Shown here in pieces: positions 9,148 to 17,630 of a stretch of 38,768 bases of DNA. Each line of letters begins with the position of its first letter. The stretch's first letter is position 1. This DNA comes from Lysobacterales bacterium. GTDB lineage: Bacteria > Pseudomonadota > Gammaproteobacteria > Xanthomonadales > Rhodanobacteraceae. The notes under the pieces were generated by a model. That model was not told the DNA's origin. It searched no databases and saw only the letters and a program-made list of their open reading frames with translations. The stretch spans positions 1 to 38,768 of the forward strand of contig QUBV01000024.1 in assembly GCA_014338185.1 (NCBI GenBank). Direction: 5' to 3'. Made by a program: the position numbers and the translations under genes.

Positions 9148-9346
9148 GAATGCAGCCAACGCAGGCAAGACGATCCGCGTGCGCCTGTACAAGAGCATCA
9201 ACAGCTGCCAGCAGCGCCATCGCGTGAGCGTGCGCGCGCTGGGCCTGCGCAAGCTCAATGACGTGCGCGAACTGGTCGATTCCCCCTCGGTACGCGGCCT
9301 GATCAACCAGGTCAGCTACCTCGTCCGTATCGAGCAAGGCGCGTAA
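9140..9346 (+). CDS. rpmD: 50S ribosomal protein L30
   Basis: L30 is a small 50S protein near 5S rRNA that some bacteria lack. The 68-residue product, with [20 protein letters not shown] and [20 protein letters not shown], matches the family. It is slightly longer than E. coli L30 (59) because of an N-terminal MSKNAANAG extension. ATG 9140 overlaps the rpsE stop by 8 nt, favouring coupled translation. Confidence 0.96.
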   Translation: MSKNAANAGKTIRVRLYKSINSCQQRHRVSVRALGLRKLNDVRELVDSPSVRGLINQVSYLVRIEQGA

Positions 9347-9375
9347 GCGCGCGACAGCATCCGGAGTTTTCAGCT

Positions 9376-9810
9376 ATGCGTCTCAATTCCATCAAGCCGG
9401 CCGCCGGCGCACGCAAGAGCGGCGTCCGCGTGGGTCGTGGCATCGGTTCCGGCCTGGGCAAGACCGCCGGCCGTGGCCACAAGGGCCAGTACGCACGCTC
9501 GGGCAAGGGCAAGGTCAAGGCCGGCTTCGAAGGCGGCCAGATGCCGCTGCAGCGCCGCCTGCCCAAGATCGGCTTCCGCTCGCGCATGTCGCATGAGGTG
9601 AGCGAGGTGTTGCTGTACAAGCTCGACGTGGTCAAGGCCGACGTCATCGACTTCGATGCCCTCAAGGCTGCCGGACTGGTCGAGAAGCGTGCCGAGCGCG
9701 CCAAGATCGTCAAGAAGGGCGAGCTCAAGCGCGCCATCAAGCTCAAGGGCGTGGCCGTGACGGCCGGCGCCAAGGCCGCGATCGAGGCTGCCGGCGGCAG
9801 CGTGGAGTAA
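9376..9810 (+). CDS. rplO: 50S ribosomal protein L15
   Basis: L15 is a 50S assembly protein with a long glycine- and basic-rich N-terminal extension. The 144-residue product equals E. coli L15. The N-terminus carries [20 protein letters not shown] and the family motif [17 protein letters not shown]. secY begins 3 nt after its stop, so the two are probably coupled. Confidence 0.98.
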   Translation: MRLNSIKPAAGARKSGVRVGRGIGSGLGKTAGRGHKGQYARSGKGKVKAGFEGGQMPLQRRLPKIGFRSRMSHEVSEVLLYKLDVVKADVIDFDALKAAGLVEKRAERAKIVKKGELKRAIKLKGVAVTAGAKAAIEAAGGSVE

Positions 9811-9813
9811 GCC

Positions 9814-11124
9814 GTGGCGACGCAGTCCAACCCGCTCGCTTCGCTGGGCAAGCTCACCGAACTCAAGCAGCGCCTGCTGTTCGTGGTCGGTGCCTTGTTC
9901 GTGTTCCGCCTGGGCACGTTCATTCCGCTGCCCGGCGTCGATCCGGTGAGGATGGCCGACCTGATTGGCCGGTCGGGCGGGCTGCTGGACATGTTCAACA
10001 TGTTCTCGGGCGGCGCACTCGAGCGCATGTCGGTGTTCGCGTTGGGCGTGATCCCGTACATCTCGGCCTCGATCATCGTGCAGATGTTCGCGGCGGTGAT
10101 CCCGAGCTGGCAGGCGCTGCGCAAGGAAGGCGAATCGGGTCGGCGCAAGCTGACCACCTACACGCGGGCCGGTACGGTTGCACTGGGCCTGTTCCAGTCC
10201 TTTGGCGTCGCCACCATGCTGCAGCAACAGGGCGGCGTGGTCATCGCGCCGGGTCCGAGTTTCGTACTCAGCACCGTGGTCGGCCTGACCGCAGGCACGC
10301 TGTTCCTCATGTGGCTGGGTGAGCAGGTCACCGAGCGTGGCGTGGGCAACGGCATTTCGCTGCTCATCTTTGCCGGCATCGTGGCCGGCCTGCCGTCGGC
10401 CGTGGTGCAGACCCTGGGAATGGCGCAGACCGGTGAAATGCCCGTACTGCGCGTGTTGATCGTGTTCGCAATCGTGCTCGCGGTCACCGCCTTCGTGGTG
10501 TTCATCGAGAGCGGCCAGCGTCGCATCACGGTGAACTACGCACGGCGCCAGGGTGGCGCGGGCAAGGCCTACATGAACCAGAGCTCGCACCTGCCGCTCA
10601 AGATCAACATGTCGGGCGTGATCCCGCCGATCTTCGCCTCGTCGCTGCTGATGTTCCCCGCCACCGCGGGCAGCTGGTTCAACAACGCCAACGAAATCCA
10701 CTGGCTGCAGGTGCTGACCTCGTCGCTCAATCCGGGCGAGCCGCTGCACATGCTGCTGTACGGCTTGCTGATCGTCATCTTCACGTACTTCTACACGATG
10801 CTGACGTTCAACTCCGAGGAAACCGCCGACAACCTCAAGCGTTCCGGCGCGCTGATCCCGGGCCTGCGCCCGGGGCGTGCCACGGCCGACTACATCGAGG
10901 GTGTGCTGACCCGGCTTACCGGCGTGGCGGCGGTGTACCTGGTTGCGGTGTGCCTGATTCCCGACGTGTTGCGCAACGCGTGGCACGTGCCGTTCTATTT
11001 CGGCGGCACCTCGCTGCTGATCGTGGTGGTCGTGGTGATGGACTTCACGGCCCAGATCCAGGCGCACCTGGTGTCGCACCAGTACGAAAGTCTGCTCAAG
11101 AAGGCGAATTTGCGCGGCCGTTGA
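9814..11124 (+). CDS. secY: Protein translocase subunit SecY
   Basis: SecY is the channel-forming core of the SecYEG translocon in the inner membrane. It threads unfolded proteins to the periplasm and inserts membrane proteins with SecA or the ribosome. The 436-residue product (E. coli 443) has ten predicted membrane segments. The plug-region sequence GRSGGLLDMFNMFSGGALER and IPYISASIIVQM are conserved, as is the cytosolic loop VNYARRQGGAGKAYMNQSSH that contacts SecA and ribosome. Start is GTG 9814, 3 nt after rplO. rpmJ (L36), often next in gammaproteobacteria, is absent. Confidence 0.98.
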   Translation: MATQSNPLASLGKLTELKQRLLFVVGALFVFRLGTFIPLPGVDPVRMADLIGRSGGLLDMFNMFSGGALERMSVFALGVIPYISASIIVQMFAAVIPSWQALRKEGESGRRKLTTYTRAGTVALGLFQSFGVATMLQQQGGVVIAPGPSFVLSTVVGLTAGTLFLMWLGEQVTERGVGNGISLLIFAGIVAGLPSAVVQTLGMAQTGEMPVLRVLIVFAIVLAVTAFVVFIESGQRRITVNYARRQGGAGKAYMNQSSHLPLKINMSGVIPPIFASSLLMFPATAGSWFNNANEIHWLQVLTSSLNPGEPLHMLLYGLLIVIFTYFYTMLTFNSEETADNLKRSGALIPGLRPGRATADYIEGVLTRLTGVAAVYLVAVCLIPDVLRNAWHVPFYFGGTSLLIVVVVVMDFTAQIQAHLVSHQYESLLKKANLRGR

Positions 11125-11162
11125 GTGGCGATGATCTGATCACGTGGCCTGGACCCAGGGAC

Positions 11163-11191
11163 TTTTCGCGAGTGCCTTATCCAGCTACAAT
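11163..11191 (+). promoter_or_regulatory. Candidate alpha-operon promoter before rpsM
   Basis: TACAAT at 11186-11191 matches the -10 box at 5 of 6 positions. TTTTCG at 11163-11168 is spaced by 17 nt and matches the -35 box at only 3 of 6. It lies in the 114-nt secY-rpsM spacer, which has no gene. A start near 11198 would give rpsM a 41-nt leader. The spacer could also hold an S4-binding leader as in E. coli, but I could not recognise a pseudoknot. Confidence 0.45.
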
Positions 11192-11238
11192 GTCAAGTTC
11201 CCTGCGCATCCAGTAACAGAGTTTGGAGAGTATCCAGC

Positions 11239-11595
11239 ATGGCACGCATTGCGGGTGTCAACCTTCCGGTCCAGAAGCACGTCGTGATCGGCCTGCAGAG
11301 CATTTTCGGCGTCGGGCGGTCACGGGCGAAGACGGTGTGCGTCGGCGCCGGCGTGAATCCGACCACGAAAATCAAGGACTTGAGTGAGGCCGAGGTCGAC
11401 AGGTTGCGCCAGGAAATCGCCAAGTTCACGGTCGAAGGCGATCTGCGCCGCGAAGTGGGCATCTCGATCAAGCGCCTCATCGACCTGGGTACCTACCGCG
11501 GTCTGCGCCATCGCCGCGGCCTGCCGCTGCGCGGTCAGCGCACGCGCACCAACGCCCGTACCCGCAAGGGTCCGCGCCGCGCGATCAAGAAGTAA
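11239..11595 (+). CDS. rpsM: 30S ribosomal protein S13
   Basis: S13 forms bridges between the 30S head and the 50S subunit and touches P-site tRNA. The 118-residue product equals the E. coli length, with [20 protein letters not shown] at the start and [20 protein letters not shown] near the end. TTTGGAGAG at 11221-11229 is its ribosome binding site. It begins the alpha group after a 114-nt spacer. Confidence 0.98.
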   Translation: MARIAGVNLPVQKHVVIGLQSIFGVGRSRAKTVCVGAGVNPTTKIKDLSEAEVDRLRQEIAKFTVEGDLRREVGISIKRLIDLGTYRGLRHRRGLPLRGQRTRTNARTRKGPRRAIKK

Positions 11596-11631
11596 GCAAC
11601 AAGCACACGACATTTCAGGACATTCGGGCCA

Positions 11632-12024
11632 ATGAACAAACCCGCAGCAGCCAAACCCAAGAAGAAGATCAAGCGCGTGGTGACCGATGCGGTTGCCCAC
11701 GTGCAGGCTTCGTTCAACAACACGATCGTCACGATCACCGACCGGCAGGGCAATGCGTTGTCATGGGCCACTGCGGGTGGTGCGGGTTTCCGTGGCTCGC
11801 GCAAGTCCACCCCGTTCGCCGCGCAGGTCGCGGCCGACAAGGCTGCGCGGGTCGCCGCCGACTACGGCGTGAAGACCGTGGAGGTGCGCATCAAGGGTCC
11901 GGGTCCGGGTCGCGAATCGGCCGTGCGTTCGCTCAACAACGCCGGTTTCAAGGTTACCAACATCATCGACGTCACGCCGATTCCGCACAACGGCTGCCGT
12001 CCGCCCAAGAAGCGCAGGGTTTGA
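11632..12024 (+). CDS. rpsK: 30S ribosomal protein S11
   Basis: S11 lies on the 30S platform near the Shine-Dalgarno helix. The 130-residue product (E. coli 129) contains [20 protein letters not shown] and ends [12 protein letters not shown]. The Asn of that tail is the site of isoaspartate formation in E. coli S11. It follows rpsM by 36 nt and precedes rpsD by 3 nt. Confidence 0.98.
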   Translation: MNKPAAAKPKKKIKRVVTDAVAHVQASFNNTIVTITDRQGNALSWATAGGAGFRGSRKSTPFAAQVAADKAARVAADYGVKTVEVRIKGPGPGRESAVRSLNNAGFKVTNIIDVTPIPHNGCRPPKKRRV

Positions 12025-12027
12025 CAC

Positions 12028-12660
12028 ATGGCTCGTTATCTCGGTCCCACATGCAAGCTGGCGCGTCGTGAAGGCGCCGACCTCAGCCTCAAGAGCCCGG
12101 CGCGTGCGCTCGATTCCAAGTGCAAGCTCGAGCAGAAGCCCGGGCAGCATGGCGCTGCCGGCGCCAAGCGCGGGCGCCTGTCCGATTACGGCGTGCAGTT
12201 GCGCGAGAAGCAGAAGGTCAAGCGCATCTATGGCCTGCTCGAGCGCCAGTTCCGCTCGTACTACCAGAAGGCGTCGAGCCAGAAGGGCAATGCCGGCGAG
12301 AACCTGCTGCGTCTGCTCGAAGGCCGGCTCGACAACGTGGTCTACCGCATGGGCTTTGCGGTAACCCGCGCTGCGGCCCGCCAGCTGGTGGCGCATGCCG
12401 GCGTGCGCGTCAATGGCAAGAAGGTCAACCTGCCGTCCTACCAGGTGCGTCCGGGTGACGAGATCGCGCTGTCCGAGCGCGCCAAGAGCCAACTGCGCGT
12501 GCAGGAGGCCCTGACCGTGTCGCAGGAGATGGACCTGGCACCGGCGTGGGTCGAAGTCGACGCGAAGAAGGCGAGCGGCTTGTTCAAGGCCCTGCCGGAA
12601 CGCTCGGACCTGCCGTCCGACATCAACGAAAGCCTCATCATCGAGCTTTACTCGAAGTAG
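12028..12660 (+). CDS. rpsD: 30S ribosomal protein S4
   Basis: S4 nucleates 30S assembly on the 16S 5' domain and in E. coli represses the alpha operon. The 210-residue product (E. coli 206) starts [20 protein letters not shown] and includes [15 protein letters not shown] and an S4 RNA-binding domain around residues 100-165. Only two cysteines are present, so this is not a four-cysteine zinc form. A small four-residue expansion lies near [14 protein letters not shown]. It starts 3 nt after rpsK; a 76-nt spacer leads to rpoA. Confidence 0.98.
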   Translation: MARYLGPTCKLARREGADLSLKSPARALDSKCKLEQKPGQHGAAGAKRGRLSDYGVQLREKQKVKRIYGLLERQFRSYYQKASSQKGNAGENLLRLLEGRLDNVVYRMGFAVTRAAARQLVAHAGVRVNGKKVNLPSYQVRPGDEIALSERAKSQLRVQEALTVSQEMDLAPAWVEVDAKKASGLFKALPERSDLPSDINESLIIELYSK

Positions 12661-12736
12661 GAACGGCCCTGCGACGGGGCTGCTCCGGCAATACCAATTC
12701 ACTGTGCGGAGTCCGTGAGGATTCCTGGAGTCTGCA

Positions 12737-13735
12737 ATGGCGGGAACGTCCACCAACGTGCTGCGTCCGCGCGGCATTCGAGTCGAACGCGCCGGCAACG
12801 GCGTCGCCAAGGTGTTTGCCGAGCCGCTTGAGCGCGGTTTCGGCCACACGCTCGGCAACGCGCTGCGTCGCGTGCTGCTGTCGTCCATCCCGGGTTGTGC
12901 GATCACCGAGGTCGAGATCGATGGCGTGCTGCACGAGTACACCACGCTCGAGGGCCTGCAGGAAGACGTCATCGAGGTGCTGCTCAACCTCAAGGACGTC
13001 GCGATCCGCATGCACGGGGTCGACGAAACCATGCTCACGCTCAGCAAGAAGGGCAAGGGCGTGGTCACCGCGGCCGACATCACGGTCGACCACTCGGTCG
13101 AGATCGTCAATCCCGACCACGTGATCTGCCACCTCACCAAGGACATCGCGCTCAACATGCGCCTCAAGGTCGTGCGTGGCGTCGGCTACCAGCCGGCCAC
13201 GGCGCGGCGCCATCCGGACGAGGAGGCGAGCCCGATCGGTCGCCTGCAGTTGGATGCCTCGTTCTCGCCGGTGCGGCGCGTGGCCTACAACGTCGAGAAC
13301 GCGCGTCTGGAGCAGCGCACCAACCTCGACAAGCTCGTGCTCGACATCGAGACCAATGGCGCGATCGAGCCCGAGGATGCGGTGCACAAGGCCGCCGAAA
13401 TCCTCCAGGACCAGATCAGCGTGTTCGGCGAGTTCGCCCGCCGCGAGAGCGTGGACACCAAGGCCGACAAGGGCGGCGTCGACCCGGTGCTGCTGCGCCC
13501 GATCGATGATCTGGAACTCACCGTGCGTTCGGCCAACTGCCTCAAGGCCGAGAGCATCTACTACATCGGCGATCTCGTGCAGAAGACCGAGGTCGAACTG
13601 CTCAAGACGCCGAACCTGGGCAAGAAGTCGCTCACCGAGATCAAGGACGTGCTGTACCAGCGCGGCCTGCAGCTTGGCATGAAGCTCGACAACTGGCCGC
13701 CGCCGGGCATCAGCCACGGCATGCAGCTGGGCTGA
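12737..13735 (+). CDS. rpoA: DNA-directed RNA polymerase subunit alpha
   Basis: Alpha dimerises to seed RNA polymerase assembly, and its C-terminal domain contacts UP elements and activators. The 332-residue product (E. coli 329) has the N-terminal domain with [20 protein letters not shown]. After a linker the C-terminal domain reads [20 protein letters not shown], whose Arg corresponds to the DNA-contacting Arg265. The end [16 protein letters not shown] is family-typical. CTGGAGTC at 12726-12733 is the ribosome binding site. Confidence 0.98.
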   Translation: MAGTSTNVLRPRGIRVERAGNGVAKVFAEPLERGFGHTLGNALRRVLLSSIPGCAITEVEIDGVLHEYTTLEGLQEDVIEVLLNLKDVAIRMHGVDETMLTLSKKGKGVVTAADITVDHSVEIVNPDHVICHLTKDIALNMRLKVVRGVGYQPATARRHPDEEASPIGRLQLDASFSPVRRVAYNVENARLEQRTNLDKLVLDIETNGAIEPEDAVHKAAEILQDQISVFGEFARRESVDTKADKGGVDPVLLRPIDDLELTVRSANCLKAESIYYIGDLVQKTEVELLKTPNLGKKSLTEIKDVLYQRGLQLGMKLDNWPPPGISHGMQLG

Positions 13736-13749
13736 GCAGGCGTCACAGC

Positions 13750-13786
13750 GCCGCTGGTGGCGGGCAAGGCCCGCACCGCCAGCGGC
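13750..13786 (+). other. Long stem-loop between rpoA and rplQ
   Basis: GCCGCTGG (13750-13757) pairs with CCAGCGGC (13779-13786), and GCGGGC (13760-13765) with GCCCGC (13769-13774). A small internal loop (TG/ACCG) separates the two stems and AAG closes the hairpin. It starts 15 nt after the rpoA stop in a 128-nt spacer with no gene. No T-run follows. It could adjust rplQ expression relative to rpoA or mark a processing site; function is not known. Confidence 0.5.
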
Positions 13787-13863
13787 CAACAAGAAGCGGG
13801 TAACCGCGGGGTGTCGGACCTGGGTGCCGCCACCTCATAACAATCAAGATCGAGGATTCCACC

Positions 13864-14250
13864 ATGCGTCACCAGAAATCGGGTCGCAAGTTCAGCCGCA
13901 CCAGCAGCCATCGCGAGGCGATGTTCAAGAACATGGCGTCGTCGCTGTTCAAGCATGAGCTGATCCGCACCACGCTGCCCAAGGCCAAGGAACTGCGTCG
14001 CGTGGCCGAGCCGTTGATCACGCTGGCCAAGGTCGACGGCGTGGCCAATCGCCGCCTCGCCTTCGCACGCCTGCGCGACAAGCAGGCGGTGGGCAAGCTG
14101 TTCGTCGAACTCGGGCCGCGCTATCGCGAACGCAAGGGCGGTTACCTGCGCATCCTCAAGTGCGGTGTGCGCGCCGGTGACAACGCGCCGATGGCCTACG
14201 TCGAACTGGTCGACCGTCCGCGCAACGACGCGGCGCCGGCGGCGGATTGA
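13864..14250 (+). CDS. rplQ: 50S ribosomal protein L17
   Basis: L17 sits near the tunnel exit of the 50S subunit. The 128-residue product (E. coli 127) starts [20 protein letters not shown] and includes [20 protein letters not shown] and [20 protein letters not shown]. It is the last gene of the cluster and is followed 21 nt later by a strong intrinsic terminator. CGAGGATTCCACC before ATG 13864 supplies the ribosome binding site. Confidence 0.98.
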   Translation: MRHQKSGRKFSRTSSHREAMFKNMASSLFKHELIRTTLPKAKELRRVAEPLITLAKVDGVANRRLAFARLRDKQAVGKLFVELGPRYRERKGGYLRILKCGVRAGDNAPMAYVELVDRPRNDAAPAAD

Positions 14251-14271
14251 ACCTGCGCCTGCCAATCGCTG

Positions 14272-14298
14272 AAAAGCCCCGGCGTGTCCGGGGTTTTT
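14272..14298 (+). terminator. Intrinsic terminator of the ribosomal superoperon
   Basis: AAAAGCCCCGG, loop CGTGT, then CCGGGG and TTTTT. The six-pair GC core (14277-14282 with 14288-14293) extends by a G-T and A-T pairs, and the T-run is at 14294-14298. It lies 22 nt after rplQ. It is the only textbook GC-stem plus U-tract terminator in the window. Confidence 0.9.
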
Positions 14299-14312
14299 CG
14301 TTTCTGGAGAAC

Positions 14313-15530
14313 GTGCGGCGCACGCCGCGCGAGAACTGGCTGCTCGGCGTCGCCGCCGGACTGCTGTACCTCGCCGCGATCCTTGCGGTGCGGTGGCTCG
14401 CTCCGCTGACCGACGAGGTCACCCACTACTCGCAGATCTGGCTGTTCGTGCAAGGCCAGTGGCGCGTGCTGCCCGAACTCACCACGCTCCCGGGTTACCA
14501 CCTGGTGGTGGCGGCGATCCTCGATGCCTGCGGCGCCGTGTCGCTGCAGGATGCGCGCTTGGCGAGCGCCGCCTTCGGCTTGTGCGCGGCGGCCGGCTTC
14601 CATGCCTTGCGTGCACGCCTGTGGCCGGGCACGCAGGCGCTGGCGACCGCCCAACTGCTGGCGCTGCCGATCCTCGCGCCACTGCTGTTCATTGCCTACA
14701 CCGACGTGCTCGCGTTGGCGCTGCTGCTGTGGGCGACCTGGGCGAGCGTGGCGCGCCGGCATTGGCTGGCTGCCGCTTTGCTGCTGGGCATGGTCATGGT
14801 GCGCCAGCATTGGGTGCTGTGGAGCGGCCTGCTGGCGCTGCTCGCGCTGCGCGACCAGGACCTGCGCAGCGCCTTGCGCGACTGGCGTACGAGCCTGGCG
14901 GAGGTGGCGCCCTACCTGCTGCCGGTGCTCGCCTTCGTCGCGTTCTGGATCGGCAACGGCTCGATTTCGCTGTCGCCGAGCCAGTCGGCGCTGCATCCGG
15001 ACCTGAGCCTGCACACCGGCAATGTGTTGCTGGCGCTCGTGGTGGTGGCGCTGCTGTTGCCGCTGCAAGTGGCGCAGCAGCTGGCGGCGGCGTGGCCGCT
15101 GGCGCGGGCGCGCCCGCTGCTGCTGGCCTGGCCGCTGTTCGTGTTCGTGGCGTTCTGGTTCGGCTTCGGCGCCGACAATCCCTACAACAGCGCGCTGCCC
15201 GGCTACTACCTGCACAATCGCCTGTCCCAGGCGATCAACGGCATGCCGTGGATGCGGGCCGCGGCCGCGCTGCTGGCCGCGCTGGCGGCCGTGGCCCTGG
15301 CCACGATCCGGCTGCGACCACGCCTCGGGCACTGGTTGCTGCCGTTCGCCGCGGCATTCCTCGCCGCTTCGTGGCTGGTCGAGCTGCGCTACGTGATGGT
15401 GCCGCTGGTGCTGTGGCTGGCCTTGCGCGAGCATGCGCCGCGACGGCTGGAATGGGCCACGCTGGCGCTGTGGCTGCTGCTGGCGACGTGGATCCTGCGC
15501 GGCGTACTGGCGCAGCGGCTTTTCCTGTAG
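14313..15530 (+). CDS. Polytopic membrane protein, GT-C / ALG10-like glycosyltransferase candidate
   Basis: The product (405 residues from GTG 14313) is strongly hydrophobic with about nine to eleven membrane segments. An acidic pair in the first outer loop (PLTDEVTHYSQIWLFVQG, Asp34-Glu35) is followed by PELTTLPGYHLVVAAILD. That pattern, DE(x)nH then a TTLPG motif, resembles the DIE2/ALG10 branch of GT-C transferases, which use lipid-linked sugars. The assignment is by motif resemblance only; acceptor and donor are unknown. The frame is open back to a TTG at 14247 overlapping the rplQ stop, but that would place the terminator inside the coding region, so I prefer GTG 14313 (GGAG at 14306-14309, rather close). 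Confidence 0.7.
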   Translation: MRRTPRENWLLGVAAGLLYLAAILAVRWLAPLTDEVTHYSQIWLFVQGQWRVLPELTTLPGYHLVVAAILDACGAVSLQDARLASAAFGLCAAAGFHALRARLWPGTQALATAQLLALPILAPLLFIAYTDVLALALLLWATWASVARRHWLAAALLLGMVMVRQHWVLWSGLLALLALRDQDLRSALRDWRTSLAEVAPYLLPVLAFVAFWIGNGSISLSPSQSALHPDLSLHTGNVLLALVVVALLLPLQVAQQLAAAWPLARARPLLLAWPLFVFVAFWFGFGADNPYNSALPGYYLHNRLSQAINGMPWMRAAAALLAALAAVALATIRLRPRLGHWLLPFAAAFLAASWLVELRYVMVPLVLWLALREHAPRRLEWATLALWLLLATWILRGVLAQRLFL

Positions 15531-15542
15531 CGACTTGCCACC

Positions 15543-15548
15543 TAGACT
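15543..15548 (+). promoter_or_regulatory. Candidate -10 box before dsbB
   Basis: TAGACT lies 29 nt before the dsbB start, with TTTTCC at 15520-15525 spaced by 17 nt as a poor -35. The same TAGRNT form recurs before the aminotransferase, tetR, the aldehyde dehydrogenase and prpB, which raises its credibility slightly. Confidence 0.3.
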
Positions 15549-15576
15549 TGACCGTCTGCCGGTCCGTGGAGTCGAC

Positions 15577-16107
15577 ATGAAGCTCAACCCGTTGCGTTGG
15601 CCCTTCCGCGCGCAGTACCTGCTCGGCGCCGTGGTGAGTCTGGCGCTGGTCGCGTACGCCTATTTCTGGGTGGAGTTGCACCAAGGCATCACGCCGTGTC
15701 CCAAGTGCATGTTCCAGCGTGGCGCCTTCGTCGGCATGGGACTGTTCTTCCTGCTCGGCGCGCTGCACGGACCCGGCGCTTTCGGGCGCCGCGTCTACGC
15801 GCTGCTCGTGGTCGTGTTTGCGCTGATCGGCGCGGTTATCGCGGTCGATCATTTGCATATGCAGTTCTCTCCGCCCGATCCGTTCGCATCCTGCGGCATG
15901 GATTTCTACACTCTGTTCGACAACCGCTTCCCGTTGTCGCAGGCGATCCGCAAGGCGTTCATGGCCTCGGGCGATTGTTCGGACTCGCACTGGCGCCTGC
16001 TGGGCATCACCATGCCGGGCTGGACGCTGATCTGGTACCTGATTCTGGGCGGCGGCGCGCTGTGGGCTGGATTCCGCAGGCGCAGCACGAGGATCTTCGG
16101 CCAGTAG
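15577..16107 (+). CDS. dsbB: Disulfide bond formation protein B
   Basis: DsbB is an inner-membrane quinone reductase that reoxidises periplasmic DsbA. The 176-residue product (E. coli 176) has four predicted membrane segments. The first periplasmic loop carries the CPKC pair (Cys41, Cys44), and the second carries Cys106 and Cys134; all four catalytic cysteines are therefore present at the expected spacing. GGAG at 15568-15571 fixes ATG 15577. It lies between the GT-C-like gene and the DAHP synthase gene on the same strand, with gaps of 46 and 50 nt; whether these form an operon is unclear. Confidence 0.95.
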   Translation: MKLNPLRWPFRAQYLLGAVVSLALVAYAYFWVELHQGITPCPKCMFQRGAFVGMGLFFLLGALHGPGAFGRRVYALLVVVFALIGAVIAVDHLHMQFSPPDPFASCGMDFYTLFDNRFPLSQAIRKAFMASGDCSDSHWRLLGITMPGWTLIWYLILGGGALWAGFRRRSTRIFGQ

Positions 16108-16157
16108 GCGCATGCGGGCGGCTGTGGCATCATGAACTTTTCCGCAGTGCAGCAATC

Positions 16158-17585
16158 ATGAACCAGCTGGCGCAGACTCCGGTGCACACCCATCTCGATC
16201 CATCGGCCTCCGACTGGTCGCCCGCATCGTGGCAGGCGCGACCCAGCCTGCAGCAGCCGGTCTACGACGATGCGCTGGAACTCGCCCAGGCCCTGCACAA
16301 GCTCGGCCAACTGCCGCCGCTGGTGACCTCGTGGGAAATCCTCGCGCTCAAGCGCCTGCTCGGTGAGGCCGCCGAGGGGCGGCGCTTCCTGTTGCAGGGT
16401 GGCGACTGCGCCGAGAGCTTCGATGATTGCACCTCGCCCCTCATCTCCAACCGCCTCAAGGTCATGTTGCAGATGAGCCTCGTGCTCGTGCACGGGCTGC
16501 AACTGCCGGTGGTGCGCGTGGGACGCTTCGCGGGGCAATACGCCAAGCCGCGCTCGGCCGACACCGAGACGCGCGGGGATGAAACCCTGCCGTGCTACCG
16601 CGGCGACCTGGTCAACGATTGTGCCTTCACCGCCTCGGCGCGCCGCGCCGATCCGCAGCGGCTCGTGCGTGGCCATGCACATTCGGCGATGACGATGAAC
16701 TTCGTGCGCGGCCTCATCGATGGTGGCTTCGCCGACCTGCACCATCCCGAGTACTGGGACCTGGCCTGGGTCGCCCACTCGCCGTTGCAGAGCGAGTATC
16801 GCGCGATGGTCGAGTCGATCGGCCAGTCGCTGCGCTTCATGGAGACCCTGGCCGGCAAGAGCATCGACAGCTACCAGCGCATCGATTTCTACACCTCGCA
16901 CGAGGCCTTGCTGCTGCATTACGAGCAGGCGCTCACGCGCCAGGTGCCGCGCCAGCCGGGCTGGTTCAACCTGTCGACGCATTTTCCGTGGATCGGCATG
17001 CGCACCGCGGCGCTCGACGGCGCCCACGTGGAGTATTTCCGCGGCATCCGCAATCCGATCGCGATCAAGGTCGGGCCGTCGGTCACCGCGGACCAGTTGC
17101 TGCGCCTGTGCGATGTGCTCGATCCCGCGCGCGAGCCGGGCCGCCTCACGCTCATCCATCGCATGGGCATCGCCAAGGTCGATGTGGTGCTGCCGGGCTT
17201 GCTCGCTGCGGTGAAGGCCGAGGGGCGTGCGCCGCTGTGGGTGTGCGATCCGATGCACGGCAACACCGAGGCGGTCGCCAACGGCTACAAGACCCGACGC
17301 TTCAAGAACATCCGCGCCGAACTGGAGACCGCGTTCGACGTGCACGCCGCGGCGGGCACCCATCTTGGCGGTGTGCACCTGGAGCTCACCGGCGAGAACG
17401 TCACCGAATGTCTGGGCGGTGCGCGCGGCCTGACCGAGCAGGACTTGGGCGTGGCCTACAAGTCGCAGGTCGACCCACGCCTCAACTACGAGCAGTCGCT
17501 GGAACTGGCGATGCTGATCGTGCGCAAGCGCGGCCACGCCGCGGGGCACCCCGGTGCGGATGGGGCAGTCGTTTCCGGCCCATAG
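16158..17585 (+). CDS. aroG: Class II 3-deoxy-D-arabino-heptulosonate 7-phosphate synthase
   Basis: This enzyme condenses phosphoenolpyruvate and erythrose 4-phosphate, the first step of the shikimate pathway to aromatic amino acids. The 475-residue product is the plant/mycobacterial-type (AroA_II) enzyme, not the shorter E. coli type. Metal-ligand positions known from M. tuberculosis AroG are visible: Cys84 in LLQGGDCAESF, His in LTLIHRMG, Glu in GVHLELTGENVTEC and Asp in QVDPRLNYEQS. Substrate-binding runs WVCDPMHGNTEAVANGYKTR and YFRGIRNPIAIKVGPS are conserved. No separate ACT or mutase domain is fused. It converges on the GGDEF-EAL gene. Confidence 0.96.
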   Translation: MNQLAQTPVHTHLDPSASDWSPASWQARPSLQQPVYDDALELAQALHKLGQLPPLVTSWEILALKRLLGEAAEGRRFLLQGGDCAESFDDCTSPLISNRLKVMLQMSLVLVHGLQLPVVRVGRFAGQYAKPRSADTETRGDETLPCYRGDLVNDCAFTASARRADPQRLVRGHAHSAMTMNFVRGLIDGGFADLHHPEYWDLAWVAHSPLQSEYRAMVESIGQSLRFMETLAGKSIDSYQRIDFYTSHEALLLHYEQALTRQVPRQPGWFNLSTHFPWIGMRTAALDGAHVEYFRGIRNPIAIKVGPSVTADQLLRLCDVLDPAREPGRLTLIHRMGIAKVDVVLPGLLAAVKAEGRAPLWVCDPMHGNTEAVANGYKTRRFKNIRAELETAFDVHAAAGTHLGGVHLELTGENVTECLGGARGLTEQDLGVAYKSQVDPRLNYEQSLELAMLIVRKRGHAAGHPGADGAVVSGP

Positions 17586-17600
17586 ACGCCGCGCGAAAGT

Positions 17601-17630
17601 CCGCGCTGTCGATGACCCGCTTCAGCGCGG
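17601..17630. other. Inverted repeat between convergent genes
   Basis: CCGCGCTG (17601-17608) and CAGCGCGG (17623-17630) form an 8-bp stem over a 14-nt loop. It lies in the 36-nt gap between the DAHP synthase gene and the minus-strand GGDEF-EAL gene and overlaps the latter's stop codon. No T-run is seen on either strand. It is a possible bidirectional transcript end. Confidence 0.35.

Noticed and set aside
9370-11079. 569-codon minus-strand open frame opposite rplO and secY
   Set aside because: Histidine-, arginine- and glutamine-rich low-quality protein typical of the antisense of a GC-rich gene; secY and rplO are certain.
11125-11238. Possible rpmJ in the secY-rpsM gap
   Set aside because: No frame with the L36 cysteine/histidine pattern is present on either strand.
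14196-15587. 463-codon minus-strand open frame opposite the GT-C-like gene
   Set aside because: Composition is Gln/Arg/His-rich as in antisense frames, while the plus frame gives a coherent membrane protein.
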